From Paramacrobiotus metropolitanus (lineage: Eukaryota > Tardigrada > Eutardigrada > Parachela > Macrobiotidae), in assembly GCF_019649055.1 (NCBI RefSeq), contig NW_026570356.1, positions 62,001 to 126,000 of the forward strand: 64,000 nucleotides of DNA, read 5' to 3'. Each line of letters opens with the position of its first letter. The first letter of the stretch is position 1. The translations under genes were made by a program, and so were the position numbers. This document shows positions 45,901-56,235 of the stretch, piece by piece. A model generated the notes under the pieces. It saw only the letters and a list, made by a program, of their open reading frames with translations, was not told the DNA's origin and did no database searches.

Positions 45901-48900
45901 TTACAAAACTGGACCGCGTCGGGGTAGCCTTCGAATGGGGCGCGGAGCAACAGGCTGCTTTAGATTATTTCAAGGCTTCTTTAGTATCGTCCCCGATACT
46001 TCGTCATTATAACCCAGCTCTTCCAGTTACGGTCCATACCGACGCATCCGGTTATGGTATTGGCATTGTGCTTCTCCAGCCCCACGGCGCTGATGACCTT
46101 TTACATCCGATTGCATACGCGAGCCGTACTCTTTCCTCCACAGAACAGCGCTGGTGCGCCACCGAGCGCGAATGTTTTGCCCTCTACTGGGCCTTTTGCA
46201 AGTTTCGGCCTTACCTTATTCCGGGACATGTTACGGTTGTCACGGACCACCACGCGCTGTGTTATCTTTTATCTAAATCTTTTAATAATAATAAACTAAC
46301 TAAATGGGCTTTATTCTTATCTGAATATAATTTAACTATAGTTTACAAAAGCGGTAAAACTCACGGCGACGTCGACTGTTTAAGTCGTTGCCCCCTTCCC
46401 GAGGACGCCATTGAAACGTCGTTGCATCCTTTGTTTACATTCGGGTCACTGGACGTGGCTGCGCTTCAGCGCAAGGACAAGTCTATCAGCCGAATCATTA
46501 ATATGTTAGAAACTCCGATCAACGAACTTTCAAGTGACGCCCGCAAGATTGTTCGAACCTTTATGCTTAAAGACAATATTTTATATAAGCACTTTATTCG
46601 TGAAGGTCAGTCGTACAACTTACTGTATGTTCCTCGCGCATTGCGCCGGCAGGTTTTACAGTTTTCGCATGATAACCAGCTCACCGGCCACTTGGGCTTT
46701 GCCAAGACGTGGGAGCGCGTTAAAACCCGCTTCTACTGGACAAATATCGTAACCTCAGTTCGCCTTTACGTGCAGTCCTGTTTAACCTGCCAGACGCGGA
46801 ATCCGAATAACAGTACTCAGTTAGGCTTACTTCAAAATTACTCTGTGGCAAAGTATCCGTTCGCCGTCATATCCATCGACCTTATGGGGCCGCTCCCGGT
46901 TTCTTACTCAGATACGAAGTACATTGTTGTAGTAGTCGATCACTTTAGTAAGTTTGCCGTTGCTGGCGCATTAAAAACTAAAGAAGCCATTGAGATAGCC
47001 AACTTTCTTGTCAACTGTGTTTTGCTAACTTTCTCTCTTCCGCAAAAAATTGTATCAGACAACGGCTTAGAATTTTGTAATCAAGTTTTCGATCAGGTGT
47101 TAAATATTTTGAATATTAAGCATTTGCACTCATCGCCTTACCATAGCCAAGGAAATGCGCCCGTCGAACGCGTAAATCGCTCTTTACTCGAAATAATTTC
47201 CAAATACGTTGACCTTTATCACAAAGACTGGTCACTAGTCTTACCATATGCGGTATACGCCTACAACACTTCCGTTCATACTACGACGAAGTTTTCTCCC
47301 TTTTTCCTCATGTTTGGTAGAGAGGCTACAATGCCGGTGGATCTTGTGTTGCCCACCGAGCCTACGCAGTTGTCTCGCAATCTAATCGACCGCTTCTCCG
47401 AAATTTCAGAAATCGTTGTTGCGAACGTGGAAGCTTCTCAAAACACTAATCTCAGCTATCATAACCAGTTCTTAAAGGACGCTCAGTTTGCTATCGGCGA
47501 CCTGGTCCTTCTTCATAAACCTACGTTTAAACTCAGGACGTCAAAAAAGCTTACCCATATGTTTCGTGGTCCCTACACGATTACTAAACAGCTCGGTCCA
47601 GTTACATACTTACTCACCAATTTGCGTGGTAACCAAAAGACCGAGGTTGCTCATATTTCTCGTCTTCGTCCGTTTCACGATCGCGCTGCGTTTACCTCCG
47701 ATTCCGATATTTCGGACCGCGATCGGTCAGTTTCCGCTATGAGCGACGTCTCCGACTCTGACGACGACATTTTGTATTCGCTTAACGACACACACCCTCC
47801 GGCTGTGTCTACCGTCGTTGAAACCCCGAGCAGGTCAACATCGCCGGCACCAGCCACCGCCGGTGGCCCCACGCCGCCTGCCCCGCGCCGCAGCGGCCGT
47901 GCGGTGAAGCAGCCGCATCGTTTATTACAACAGCTTAATACATTTCAGGCTGTCATGCTGTCGGAACGCCACATTAAGGGTCTGTCAATCCCGTTCTACG
48001 GTCCCCGCGAATCGGAAAACCTGATCACCGACCAGGCACATCAAATCTGTGCCGGCGTCATCCCGGGCTACGAGGATTTTCTTGATGGCGAAACGCACAT
48101 ACCAGTCACAGCCGGTGAACCGCTCGACCATCCACTTTATCATCCATACACACTTATGATGCCGGGAGAACAACCGCCAGGCACGTACTTCCCCCAGCCG
48201 GGCCAGTATTTTGTTGCCAAGTACGCGCGTACGGAACTCGAAGCGCGCTTGTATATACTTGATAACTACCGCCCGCTTTACCACGCCACTGAGACCACGA
48301 TCCTCCAGACCGTCAATTCGTTCGAACTGACGGTCACGCCATATCACACCTGCTTTTACAGCGGGGATTGGGCTGTTCCTTTCCTTTGGGCGCCCAAAGT
48401 GCCACGGGTGCCCCCGCTGCCACCACTCCCTCGCATCCCGCGACCGCAGTCGCCGCCGACCCCACCGTCACCACCACCGGCTGCAGAGTATACTATTCGC
48501 TTAACACCACGTGTGCCGGCCGTGGCCACACATTTGGCCTTTTTCCTCATGGCCGCACTCCTCCTCCGCCATGCCGGCGCTACCGGCACATCCGGACACA
48601 TTGTCCAGGTGTGCGACTGTCAGCACCCACGCTTTGTCGGCGCACTGGACCTCTCCGACTACGACTCCTGCCATCAGCCTAACCGCGCCTCCGACTTACA
48701 GGTACCGGTTTTTTATAAACTTTTCTCCGCTGTAAGTACGTCGTTCAACTTTAAAGGCTATGCCTGTAGAAGCTGGGTAAACGTACTGTACATTAGTGAA
48801 TTTTTCTGGGGTTCGACGGACACTTACCAAAAATCGTATCCTGTTGTAGTAAGTGCCGTAGATTGTTGGCATATGGTCCAAACGTTAGATTGTTCAGGCA

Positions 48901-50396
48901 ATGTTATGGTACACGACGGTCACGCATTTCGTTATGAAGCCGATCCTACAGGCTCGGCCAGCTGGCTGCATAGTAATCAGTTTCGTACTACTAACTGCGT
49001 CTTCGAGGAAGTTACCCTGGAGCGAGACTGCGACAATTGTGCCGTGGTCTCCGTTCAGGGTAACCTAACTGGACAGTACCCTTCGGGTTATGCAGTTCAC
49101 GGTCATACAGCTTACGTATGGCAGGTAAATAATCGATTCACCGAAACACAACATTGTTCTAAATTTCACGAGCTTCATTCCGGTTTAGGTGTTTTGATTA
49201 AGACTGATAGTACCATTTACGTCCGCGATAAACTTCGTCAAACTGATTTGTATTTTAACTTAACTGTCGTCTCCGACTGCCCCATGGCAAATGCGACAAA
49301 TTATCCCCTCTTTGACGACCAATCCCTTCTGCTACAAATTTTTAATCGTTCAACACAATTACCGCTTAATTTAACCTCCCACACCACAATTTCTCAACAT
49401 GTAGATATTTCTAAGCTTACTGTGCGTTTACAAGTCTTTTATACGTCGGCTATCCATCAACATAACCAGTGGTTACTAGATACCATGTCCGACCAGATTA
49501 ATAATCTAATTGCCGATAGTAACAATATTTTTTGTAAACTCCGTCAAAATAAAAAGCACGATCTTTTCCTCCTTTCGAAACTCTCTCCAGTTCGTGCAGC
49601 ACACGCTTTTAATCTTCCTCTCTGTAACCACCTTGATGTACATGGTAATACTGCCATTCTCCGTACTTGTACTTCCTTAAATACCACTTTTCATGCTGTA
49701 TTCACTAAGTGCGGTCCTGAACCTATTACATCTATACATAATTCTAATTTCACAATTGGTAAAGATGGTTTCACTCTGCATCCATTTTCCACATGTTTCT
49801 GGTCAAACGGCATTACCAACTTTAATGGATACTCGTATATTTATAATAACATTTCCTGGGTACCTCTGAACTTTACCAAATTCTCGAAGAAAATCCACTT
49901 CCGCTCCTTTTTCGTTACACCGGTAGACCATATTTTTCACTCTCTGTCTGATATTACTAATAAAGAATCTTCCACTCTTAATATGATTGCTGAATTGTCT
50001 GCCTTACTGCAAAATTCTAAATCTACGGTTTTTAATGATTTAATGCTAAATACTAATCAGATAGAAACAAGTACTGTACATATGTCATTTATTGAGCGCA
50101 TAAAGACAGTGTCTGTACTATTACTCGTCTTTGGCCTTCTGGCCGGATTCCTGTATCTTGGAATCCGTACAGGCTGCTTGCAGTGTTTTTTCGCCTGCCT
50201 GCGGGCGTGTGTATCATCATGTTGTTTCAAGTTTTTCAGTACCTCTGCCAGACTTCAGAACGCACCTCCGCATTTACCAACGCGCGTCCCGGCGGTAACC
50301 TATGCAACCGAGCCGGACGATGTCATCATCCCTCTGCCTACTCCGCCACCAAAACAACCGCAGCCCCGCCGGGTTGTTCTGCGATACCCGCATTAA
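42933..50396 (+). CDS. Gag-Pol-Env-like polyprotein of the LTR element
   Basis: One frame of 2487 codons from ATG 42933 (another ATG at 42966). Approximate residues: Gag capsid-like 80-260; four zinc knuckles of CxxCxxxxHxxxxC type (one degenerate, C-x2-H) 296-431; protease DTGA near 535; RT with YIDD near 888; RNase H HTDASG near 1035; integrase with HHCC finger near 1246-1285, DLMGP near 1315, SDNGLEF near 1376 and catalytic Glu near 1412; GPY/F module near 1543. From about 1700 the sequence changes: Pro-rich linker, a hydrophobic run near 1868 that could act as a signal, about 500 residues with many Cys and sequons, a membrane segment near 2394 and a Cys-rich tail. No stop separates Pol from the Env-like part, unlike most env-bearing elements, where env is its own ORF. 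No inactivating mutation seen. Confidence 0.9.
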   Translation: MFAKSPLKRYTMSKRSASDERHTAGFSALSKPVDLAEVAPRSPSRSANPIGADRPSGRESRQLDRCANVVELDALAAALERTGLGSTIDIPRFSGKAGENVAAWLENYNLTALANDWTETKQCKKFPQYIDAFARTWYIQLRETEPLTVENWNLLEAALLTHFRPPDFVDNVKRQLRNRKIRENESLTDYVNDVLYMCSTVSPTMSDSEKVDYLIRGLHGDLLERLVPMKPKTPEEFLADCNTVFDLQRLMRRKINDTETRECDSVNIPDVENRFFDRNYCQNKFRHTFNRDSRYCSFCKRTGHVTEACRRRPPYHQSRASCSFCQRTGHSVYECRSWQARRRPAPDRQCSFCFRTGHSEAECRTKARVFDDAQVNATQTVYPQSNHLSSHSSSAHNIPNRHFQNKPFQRSVGNRPYCEFHHKYGHSTEMCRARAAGSQPPGAPYTRTNNNHRTHITTNTNFRTNPPTGNNFQTLTSNISNNTPNAGPGANTGTYTPRPLNTLSVMQLNSISIPIPHALPIIRVTVNGQPYNMLLDTGAATNVCSSDFASSSGFPVAEPLQKVLLIDGSVIPLLGTVRVPLTALGYTETVVFNILPTLGSDKDLILGYETLGLFGAVIDTANRTVFSVRPVVCCAVQPAPPVGTTTPPSPPQCARPSPVSIAPIEPSSDFVQPSHVDADNNFNFSCLSLGTTLDGNQLSSVLALLRFHKNVFPTPTRPLGCAYSFEMHIDTGTHLPINCPPYRTNLLERSHIQAQLDELLRLDLIEPSFGPWASPAFLVPKKNKQMRFVINYSKLNAITKKMAYPLPRIDDILDSLSGCLYSTTLDMKAGYHQVPLALSAREKTGFVVNGKHYHYKVVPFGLTNAPSIFQCIVNTVLSDFLWQFCLAYIDDIIIYSKSFTEHLAHVNLVLGRLQDANLLLNPDKCLFASQEVKLLGFIVTPTGTQPDPDNVRAICKLPTPKNLKELKTVLGKLNYFRKHIKNFSSIATPLTKLDRVGVAFEWGAEQQAALDYFKASLVSSPILRHYNPALPVTVHTDASGYGIGIVLLQPHGADDLLHPIAYASRTLSSTEQRWCATERECFALYWAFCKFRPYLIPGHVTVVTDHHALCYLLSKSFNNNKLTKWALFLSEYNLTIVYKSGKTHGDVDCLSRCPLPEDAIETSLHPLFTFGSLDVAALQRKDKSISRIINMLETPINELSSDARKIVRTFMLKDNILYKHFIREGQSYNLLYVPRALRRQVLQFSHDNQLTGHLGFAKTWERVKTRFYWTNIVTSVRLYVQSCLTCQTRNPNNSTQLGLLQNYSVAKYPFAVISIDLMGPLPVSYSDTKYIVVVVDHFSKFAVAGALKTKEAIEIANFLVNCVLLTFSLPQKIVSDNGLEFCNQVFDQVLNILNIKHLHSSPYHSQGNAPVERVNRSLLEIISKYVDLYHKDWSLVLPYAVYAYNTSVHTTTKFSPFFLMFGREATMPVDLVLPTEPTQLSRNLIDRFSEISEIVVANVEASQNTNLSYHNQFLKDAQFAIGDLVLLHKPTFKLRTSKKLTHMFRGPYTITKQLGPVTYLLTNLRGNQKTEVAHISRLRPFHDRAAFTSDSDISDRDRSVSAMSDVSDSDDDILYSLNDTHPPAVSTVVETPSRSTSPAPATAGGPTPPAPRRSGRAVKQPHRLLQQLNTFQAVMLSERHIKGLSIPFYGPRESENLITDQAHQICAGVIPGYEDFLDGETHIPVTAGEPLDHPLYHPYTLMMPGEQPPGTYFPQPGQYFVAKYARTELEARLYILDNYRPLYHATETTILQTVNSFELTVTPYHTCFYSGDWAVPFLWAPKVPRVPPLPPLPRIPRPQSPPTPPSPPPAAEYTIRLTPRVPAVATHLAFFLMAALLLRHAGATGTSGHIVQVCDCQHPRFVGALDLSDYDSCHQPNRASDLQVPVFYKLFSAVSTSFNFKGYACRSWVNVLYISEFFWGSTDTYQKSYPVVVSAVDCWHMVQTLDCSGNVMVHDGHAFRYEADPTGSASWLHSNQFRTTNCVFEEVTLERDCDNCAVVSVQGNLTGQYPSGYAVHGHTAYVWQVNNRFTETQHCSKFHELHSGLGVLIKTDSTIYVRDKLRQTDLYFNLTVVSDCPMANATNYPLFDDQSLLLQIFNRSTQLPLNLTSHTTISQHVDISKLTVRLQVFYTSAIHQHNQWLLDTMSDQINNLIADSNNIFCKLRQNKKHDLFLLSKLSPVRAAHAFNLPLCNHLDVHGNTAILRTCTSLNTTFHAVFTKCGPEPITSIHNSNFTIGKDGFTLHPFSTCFWSNGITNFNGYSYIYNNISWVPLNFTKFSKKIHFRSFFVTPVDHIFHSLSDITNKESSTLNMIAELSALLQNSKSTVFNDLMLNTNQIETSTVHMSFIERIKTVSVLLLVFGLLAGFLYLGIRTGCLQCFFACLRACVSSCCFKFFSTSARLQNAPPHLPTRVPAVTYATEPDDVIIPLPTPPPKQPQPRRVVLRYPH

Positions 50397-50680
50397 AAAC
50401 CGCGCAGGCGACCGGACATTGTCCTCATTGGACCGGCTGATGGCTATATATGCCGTTCCTAATGGATATCGTACTCGCCGCCTAATGGCTCAACTATTAT
50501 GGCACCTTATCGGATCCCGTTAGTGGATTCCTTAATACCACCTCACTGGCCGTTTATGGACGGATCGTTAATTACTCTTTTCATCTTTAGCCATTGTACA
50601 ATGTACACGCTTCCAGTGCGTATTAATGTTATCTCTCTTGTGGCTTCGATGAGGACATCTTCAGACTTGCATGGGGGCAA

Positions 50681-50951
50681 TGTAACGCCCGTTACCTGTA
50701 TTTGCGTGTACTGTATGTATGCCTAACGGTCACTCCTGTTCGCCCATTCGTTATACATGTATCTGTTCCTCCTACTTGCCTCTAGGCATTTTACATACAG
50801 CCATCTCATCGCATGCTGACCGATGGTCATTCCTCAACACTTCACTTTTCCTTTTTCCTTTCTGCCAGTTGATGAATAAAGTTACAAAACGTACAGTTTG
50901 CCGGTTTGCTTAGCGTACGCATTCACACACAGACCGTAGCCACACGCTACA
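50681..50951 (+). repeat. 3' LTR (271 bp)
   Basis: Matches the 5' LTR without any difference I can see. A G-rich GCATGGGGGCAA directly precedes it and is the likely polypurine tract. It ends 82 bp upstream of the GPCR start codon. Confidence 0.95.
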
Positions 50952-51033
50952 ATATCGCTGTATTAAACTCTGTAAATCCGTTTGCCTGTGTTAGTTTTAA
51001 GTTTTCTGCGTGAAAATTTGGTGGTTTAAGTAA

Positions 51034-53568
51034 ATGTCGTCCGCAAACATCACAATGAACGCTACAACGGACTATAACATTCCCAGCGACTGTACCACCA
51101 ACGCATCACTGGCGGATAATTGGACTATTGACATGACCTCTGATTACGAATTAAATTCTTTTATCTACAGAACGAATACGCTTGAATGGCTGCATAGTGT
51201 TAAGTGGATAGCATATCCTTTCCTTCTGGCTTGTGCTACCGTCGGCAATACGATCAACATGGCCGTGTTGAAGTCAGCCAGAAAGCGCACCAGCACCAAT
51301 GTCTTCATGACTACCATCAGTGTCGCCGACGTGATAGCGATGTAAGATCAATGGCGCAATGCCGGACACGTACTGAATAGGCACAATAATTATTTTGCAC
51401 TTTCTCAGGTGGGCTAACATTATAGTTTATGTTTGGGAGGTTCCTGGCCTCTCTCCGGCATTTTTTTTGGAAATCCATCGTTCCGTGGGATATTGGGTGA
51501 CAACTGTAATAGCCAGTTATATTCGTGGCATTTGCAGAGAAATATGCGATTGGTAGGTCATAAAAACTCGTGAGTTTTTGAAATTCATCCCGTAACGCAT
51601 TAACCTGAAGCAATGCAAGATATTCGTAGACAAACTTTTGGCAAGCCCACATCTTTTTGAATACACTGGATAAGTCATAACGATATTTTCAGGACTTTAA
51701 TTGCATTCGCGGGCGGACGAATGTTATCCTATATCAATCCGTTTGGTGTGATTCTGACGCACCCCACACTGCCTGCCCGGCTTACGGTGTGCGGTATCAT
51801 AGTTACCGTTGGAATGGTGACTTCGTATGGGTTGGCTGATGTTTACTGGAAAGTTTCTACTTTAATCCCGTCGAGCAAAGACTCTATTCAGCAAATCGAA
51901 TTCTTAATGGGAAAGCAATTTGACCGGCCGCAATGGCTGATGCGATGGGGAGCAGCTCATGGCACTTTGATGGTCAGTAGTTTAGGGCGGACTACACAAA
52001 TACAAATTAATAGCTTCAGATTCCATTTTCACCAAACTCTGCGTTAAAAAAATGCAGCGGTCTTCCTATGTAAAGCGAGCGCACCGTAAACAAATGACAT
52101 ATTTTGCACTTTTATGACACACTTTGCCCATTATTTTAATCAGTTCTGCTTTACGGATCAATATATTAATCACTCACAACCCAAATTTGGTCTTAGTCAG
52201 CGCGCATACTTATAATGGTTTGCAAAATAGACTTCGTGTCGGAACGATCCAGTTGCGCAAACCGCGGGTATCGGATGACATTGGGTTATTTTTGCTATTA
52301 CCAAATTACTAATTAGTAAACATTGCATAGGCTGCATTGCAGTCAGCCGTAATTGTTCATGTAGCCGCTCGCCACAGAGCTGTCAATTCGGTTAACCGAC
52401 CGGAGCGAAGTGAATGTCCTGTTACTTCAAGGCCATTGCATTTTTTTATGTCTGTCCGTTACGAAAATCCGTTACCGAAGTAGAAGTAACGCTATGACGT
52501 CATCGCTGATGCCTTGGCGTGCTATAACGTCATGATTGTCATCATGTCACCACTGGTTTCCGTGGGGTCGCGGGCCAATACAACCCTGGATTTCTGCCCA
52601 TTATGGAAGCGCGTTATGGATGAACTTATATCTTATTCCTTTGCTTATTATATAGGGCAGAGGCGCAGAACGCATTTTGTAGCTTATTAGAGTTTTTCAT
52701 TGTTGTAACCTTTTAAAAACGAGCATCTTGCCGTTAACGACCAATATGCAACGTGCATTTTTCTCGTAATTAGACTGATCCGTATAGCTGAACAGATTAA
52801 CATAATGGGCAAAGCGAAGTACTGTTATCAATTTACAACCATAATAAATACTGTACCTATCCACTCAACTTCTTATCTGGCTTAAACCAGATTTTTAACG
52901 CCTTGGCAGATCGATAAAAATCCTTCTGTGCTAAATTATTTTTAAACGTTATTGTAATTTCTTGACAATGCTGTGGACGCGCATCCTGCATGCAGCCATC
53001 TAGAATGCCCCTGTTGATGTTAATGGAGTGGCATTTTACACAGGCATTTCTCGTCTTTGGGAAATTTTTTCTCTTGCTGCTGTTCAGCAGTGTCCTTATT
53101 TGCGCCATTCGCCGAGAATACCGCGCTGCCCAAATTCTTCTGCACTCCGATCAAACCCGCGACTCTCGCAATAAGCACACCATCTCCAACCATACTCTGT
53201 TGTGGGGCACCGTCGTCGTCTACCTTATCACAAATGGTCCCAATCTGTTATACTTCAGTCTCCTGTTGGCCCAGGTTTATGGGCAGGCTGTTGCGATGAC
53301 GGATATCGTCACGGATATTTTACCACTGATTTGTGATGTCTCTCTGATGGCGAATTATTCACTGAACTTCTTCGTATATCTCGCGGTCAATAAGGAGTAC
53401 CGTCAACAAGTGCGTCGCCTGCTGACCATGAGATGGTGGAAGGCATTATCTCAGTCCACCAAAAGATTAGCCAAGCCCAGTGCATTGGACTCCTCGGCGA
53501 CAACGGCAACGGTCGGCGGTCCGCCTACTGCCCATGTCCAACCAGAACCAACCGGCATGCATACGTAA
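51034..53568 (+). CDS. Class A (rhodopsin-like) GPCR, four exons, about 418 residues
   Basis: Exons 51034-51341, 51409-51552, 51693-51972 and 53044-53568 join in frame with GT-AG sites. The N-terminus has several N-glycosylation sequons. TM1 is WIAYPFLLACATVGNTINM (with the TM1 Asn), TM2 includes the SVADV Asp, and TM3 ends CDWTLIAFAGGR, so the usual Asp-Arg-Tyr is replaced. TM4 is in exon 3; TM5 FGKFFLLLLFSSVLICAI, TM6 and TM7 (NYSLNFFVYLAVN, a variant of NPxxY) are in exon 4. A Ser/Thr-rich tail follows. It most resembles invertebrate peptide receptors of the FMRFamide-like type; the ligand cannot be read. A retroelement LTR lies directly upstream. Confidence 0.8.
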
Positions 53569-54950
53569 AAGTCCAATTTAAGGGCATCTTTATTTTATGT
53601 AGCCTCAAAATGTCAGTGTACGTTGTACAACAATGTATAATACCCACTTATGATTACTGTATATTTGTGCATACTTCTCGCAATGACACTGAAACTATGC
53701 GTTTTGTTGGAGTTCTTATTCAACTACCTATCTCAATCTATCCTGTATTTTACCGCATAGTTATGTGATTTATAAATCTAGCATTGTTATTACTGTTTTG
53801 ACTAAGGTTACCGTATTGTGGGCGCAGCTTATGCTTAAACGTATGTACAGACTGTATATCGCATTGCATCGTCCGGCCACTGTCAGCGGCCCACTGTCTA
53901 TTCAACTTCGACCGGCATGGTTGTAAAACGGTAACGGATGAGTTTTGTGTCGTGTCACTTAAATGCCATTTCTTTGTGGCTGGTCGTGTAAGGCCCGTGT
54001 TGCACAAACGTCTTATCCCTTATTTTTGCCCTTTCCTGTCTATCCCGTATATTTGCTCCATCCTTGTATAGACAGTAGTCAGCTGACCCAGTGTATATGG
54101 CATCCTAGCGGTTTTTATTTCCGTTTTTCATGGATGTCAAACACGGGATGAAAGGCTAGTTCACCCCTGGGCGAACAGAAACGGAAACTTAACGCAAACA
54201 CACTTCACGCCTTTATCTCTTCTCACATAACACATCACAAGCCACCGCAGCACCTTGCTGCGGGGCAAAGGAAAAAGCACACAGCTTAGACAACGAAATC
54301 AAGCAACTGACGAATCTACCAGATTCGTCAGATCTACCAGGTTAATCTACCAGATTTAGAATCTGGTAGATGGAGAAAAACGCCAGCAAAAACAGTAAAA
54401 CAACCTAACAGCTACCCGACTGCGGGTGTACGGAGATGCCATTTCCTTGCAGATGGAGTATTTTATGTTACCGAGAAGTTAAGCTGTGTCCCGTAGAAAT
54501 TAAATTTGTCACTTGCAAACCTGATATGTAATGTTTTGAATAAGCTTTTCAATGGCCCAGGTAAAGAAGGATAAGCATAACGAAAACTTCGGTATTAATA
54601 TGCGCCCGGTTCATCGGACGGCAGGGCTGTTTCGCAAAATAATTGGCTAGTTAAATGGTTGCTGTTTTTCTAATTTCAGCTATTTGCTGGTTATCGTTAC
54701 GGAGAGAAATTTCACGAGGCTTCTTTTCCATTGGGACGTCTTTCCTCTTCGTTCATGTCTACATTTCTTAGTTAATGAACTGCTGTTGTTTAACAGAGTG
54801 CAAACATTTAATTATATCTGCGTTTGGTGTTATAGTGCAGCTATTACCACTACGAATACATTACCGTTACCAGAAACAGTAAGTTGCGATACAATCACTA
54901 GTTGACCAAAGCGTAGCGAAGCTCCCCTATGTTCAGCGCAAGTACAAAAA
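53569..54950. other. GPCR 3' region and stretch without genes
   Basis: 3' untranslated sequence probably extends beyond the GPCR stop; no AATAAA is conspicuous in the first 200 bp. A run of ATCTACCAGATT-type inverted repeats at 54312-54372 forms small hairpins. I see no further gene. Confidence 0.4.
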
Positions 54951-54974
54951 GTGATGTCTGCCCGTTGGTCAGCG

Positions 54975-55003
54975 CCACAAAATGCACATATGCATTTTGT
55001 GGT
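54975..55003. repeat. Small near-perfect palindrome
   Basis: CCACAAAATGCA and TGCATTTTGTGG flank a CATA centre. Too short to classify. Confidence 0.5.
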
Positions 55004-55227
55004 GTTGGCATTTTGTCACGGTGACCCTCGGATCCTCGGTCTTCAAGCGTGTTTGCACCGCAGCATCACCAGCTGTGTCCAGGTGAGCTGGGAAAGAAGC
55101 CGCGCTGTCGTGAACCTCAGAAGCTTTACCCCGAGCAGTTGCCCCTAGGACTGCAGATTTGGATGCATGTCGTTCTGCAGCCACCCGTTCTTTTTTTGGG
55201 ATGCCGGCAGCAACGATTAGAACCCGG

Positions 55228-55413
55228 ACCAAAGTGTCTGGGCTTTAATAGTGCCCAGACCAAAGTGTCCGGGTTTATATAGTGCCCAGAACAACGTGCC
55301 GCGGCTTAAATAGTGCCCAGGCCAGAGTGTCCGGGCTTACAAAGTGCCTAAAACAAAGTGTCTGGGCCTAAATAGTGCCCTGACCAAAATGTCCGGGTTA
55401 AAAAACTCTCAGA
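55228..55413 (+). repeat. 31-bp tandem repeat, six units
   Basis: Units start with ACCAAAGTGTCTGGGC and end with AATAGTGCCCAG; six lie head to tail with about 75-90% identity. Each unit has inverted GGGC/GCCC, so a transcript would form serial small stems. A frame of more than 140 codons runs out of the array to 55769, but I do not trust it. Confidence 0.8.
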
Positions 55414-56235
55414 AGGCATCGAGAACGCAAAAAAAATTGGGTGGGCAAAATTTACGGTGGACGTTTTTTGGGTCCCCGGACGGTTTGGTCGGTTTATCGT
55501 CCAAAACGTCCGCCGGGCGTCTTGGTCGGTTACACACGCCACTTCCGGCCAGTGGAATGCCGCTACCTTCTCTCTCTCCAATACCAACAATTGCTTGTGA
55601 TGCAACCCCTACTTCTATTTCCGGCTATTTTAGCGACAAGCTCACGCCTCAGTGGAATGAAGTCTCTTCTTCCAGCCTCGTAAAAAAAATTTCTCGAAGC
55701 CTTTCGCTCATCCTTGGAACATGTAAAGTGGGAAGACCTGAAATGGTCAAAAACATTTTTTCTTCCTAACTCGCAGTCATCCATTGCTTTGTTACTCTAA
55801 ACTACTTTGCATCTCTTTCGTACATACTGTAATAGGTATTACATACTGTAATAATTTTTTTGTTTCTCTTGTTGTTTTTTCTGTTTACACTTGTTGTTGT
55901 TCTTAGTTAGCATATTGAAAATATTGTTCCTGTTTTCCATTCGGCATTTTGCTGTTAAGGACAACTTGTCTCATTGTCCACTGCCGAGAAACGGACAACA
56001 GCTTCGTCGCACGAAGACAAGAAATTATAATTATTGTTATATTTTTGGAGAAATTATGAACACCATGTTGCACCTTGACGCCAGTGCCCGTCAACGGGTT
56101 GACGGCGCAGTTACTATTCTGATTATCAATTGCACATACTTGCAAAGGAAATAAACAAAGGCACATTAGCATCTCGACCGGTCACGGAATCTTATTCACC
56201 ACAAAATTAAAGGAGATATGCCGCTGCCATTCTAA

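Larger units (their letters stand above)
40414..50955 (+). mobile_element. Complete Ty3/gypsy-type LTR retrotransposon with envelope-like end
   Basis: The element spans 40418-50951 between 4-bp ATAT duplications (40414-40417, 50952-50955). Its 271-bp LTRs appear identical on base-by-base reading, implying recent insertion. Domain order is Gag, protease, RT, RNase H, integrase and then an Env-like region; integrase after RNase H is the Ty3/gypsy order. All lie in one frame. The 2.2-kb leader has a strong splice donor at 40915. Confidence 0.9.

Noticed and set aside
48356-48601. A Gly/Arg-rich minus-strand frame inside the polyprotein
   Set aside because: It is the antisense of the Pro-rich linker of the long frame.
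55344-55769. A 141-codon frame
   Set aside because: It starts inside the 31-bp tandem array, and the rest has no domain or splice support.
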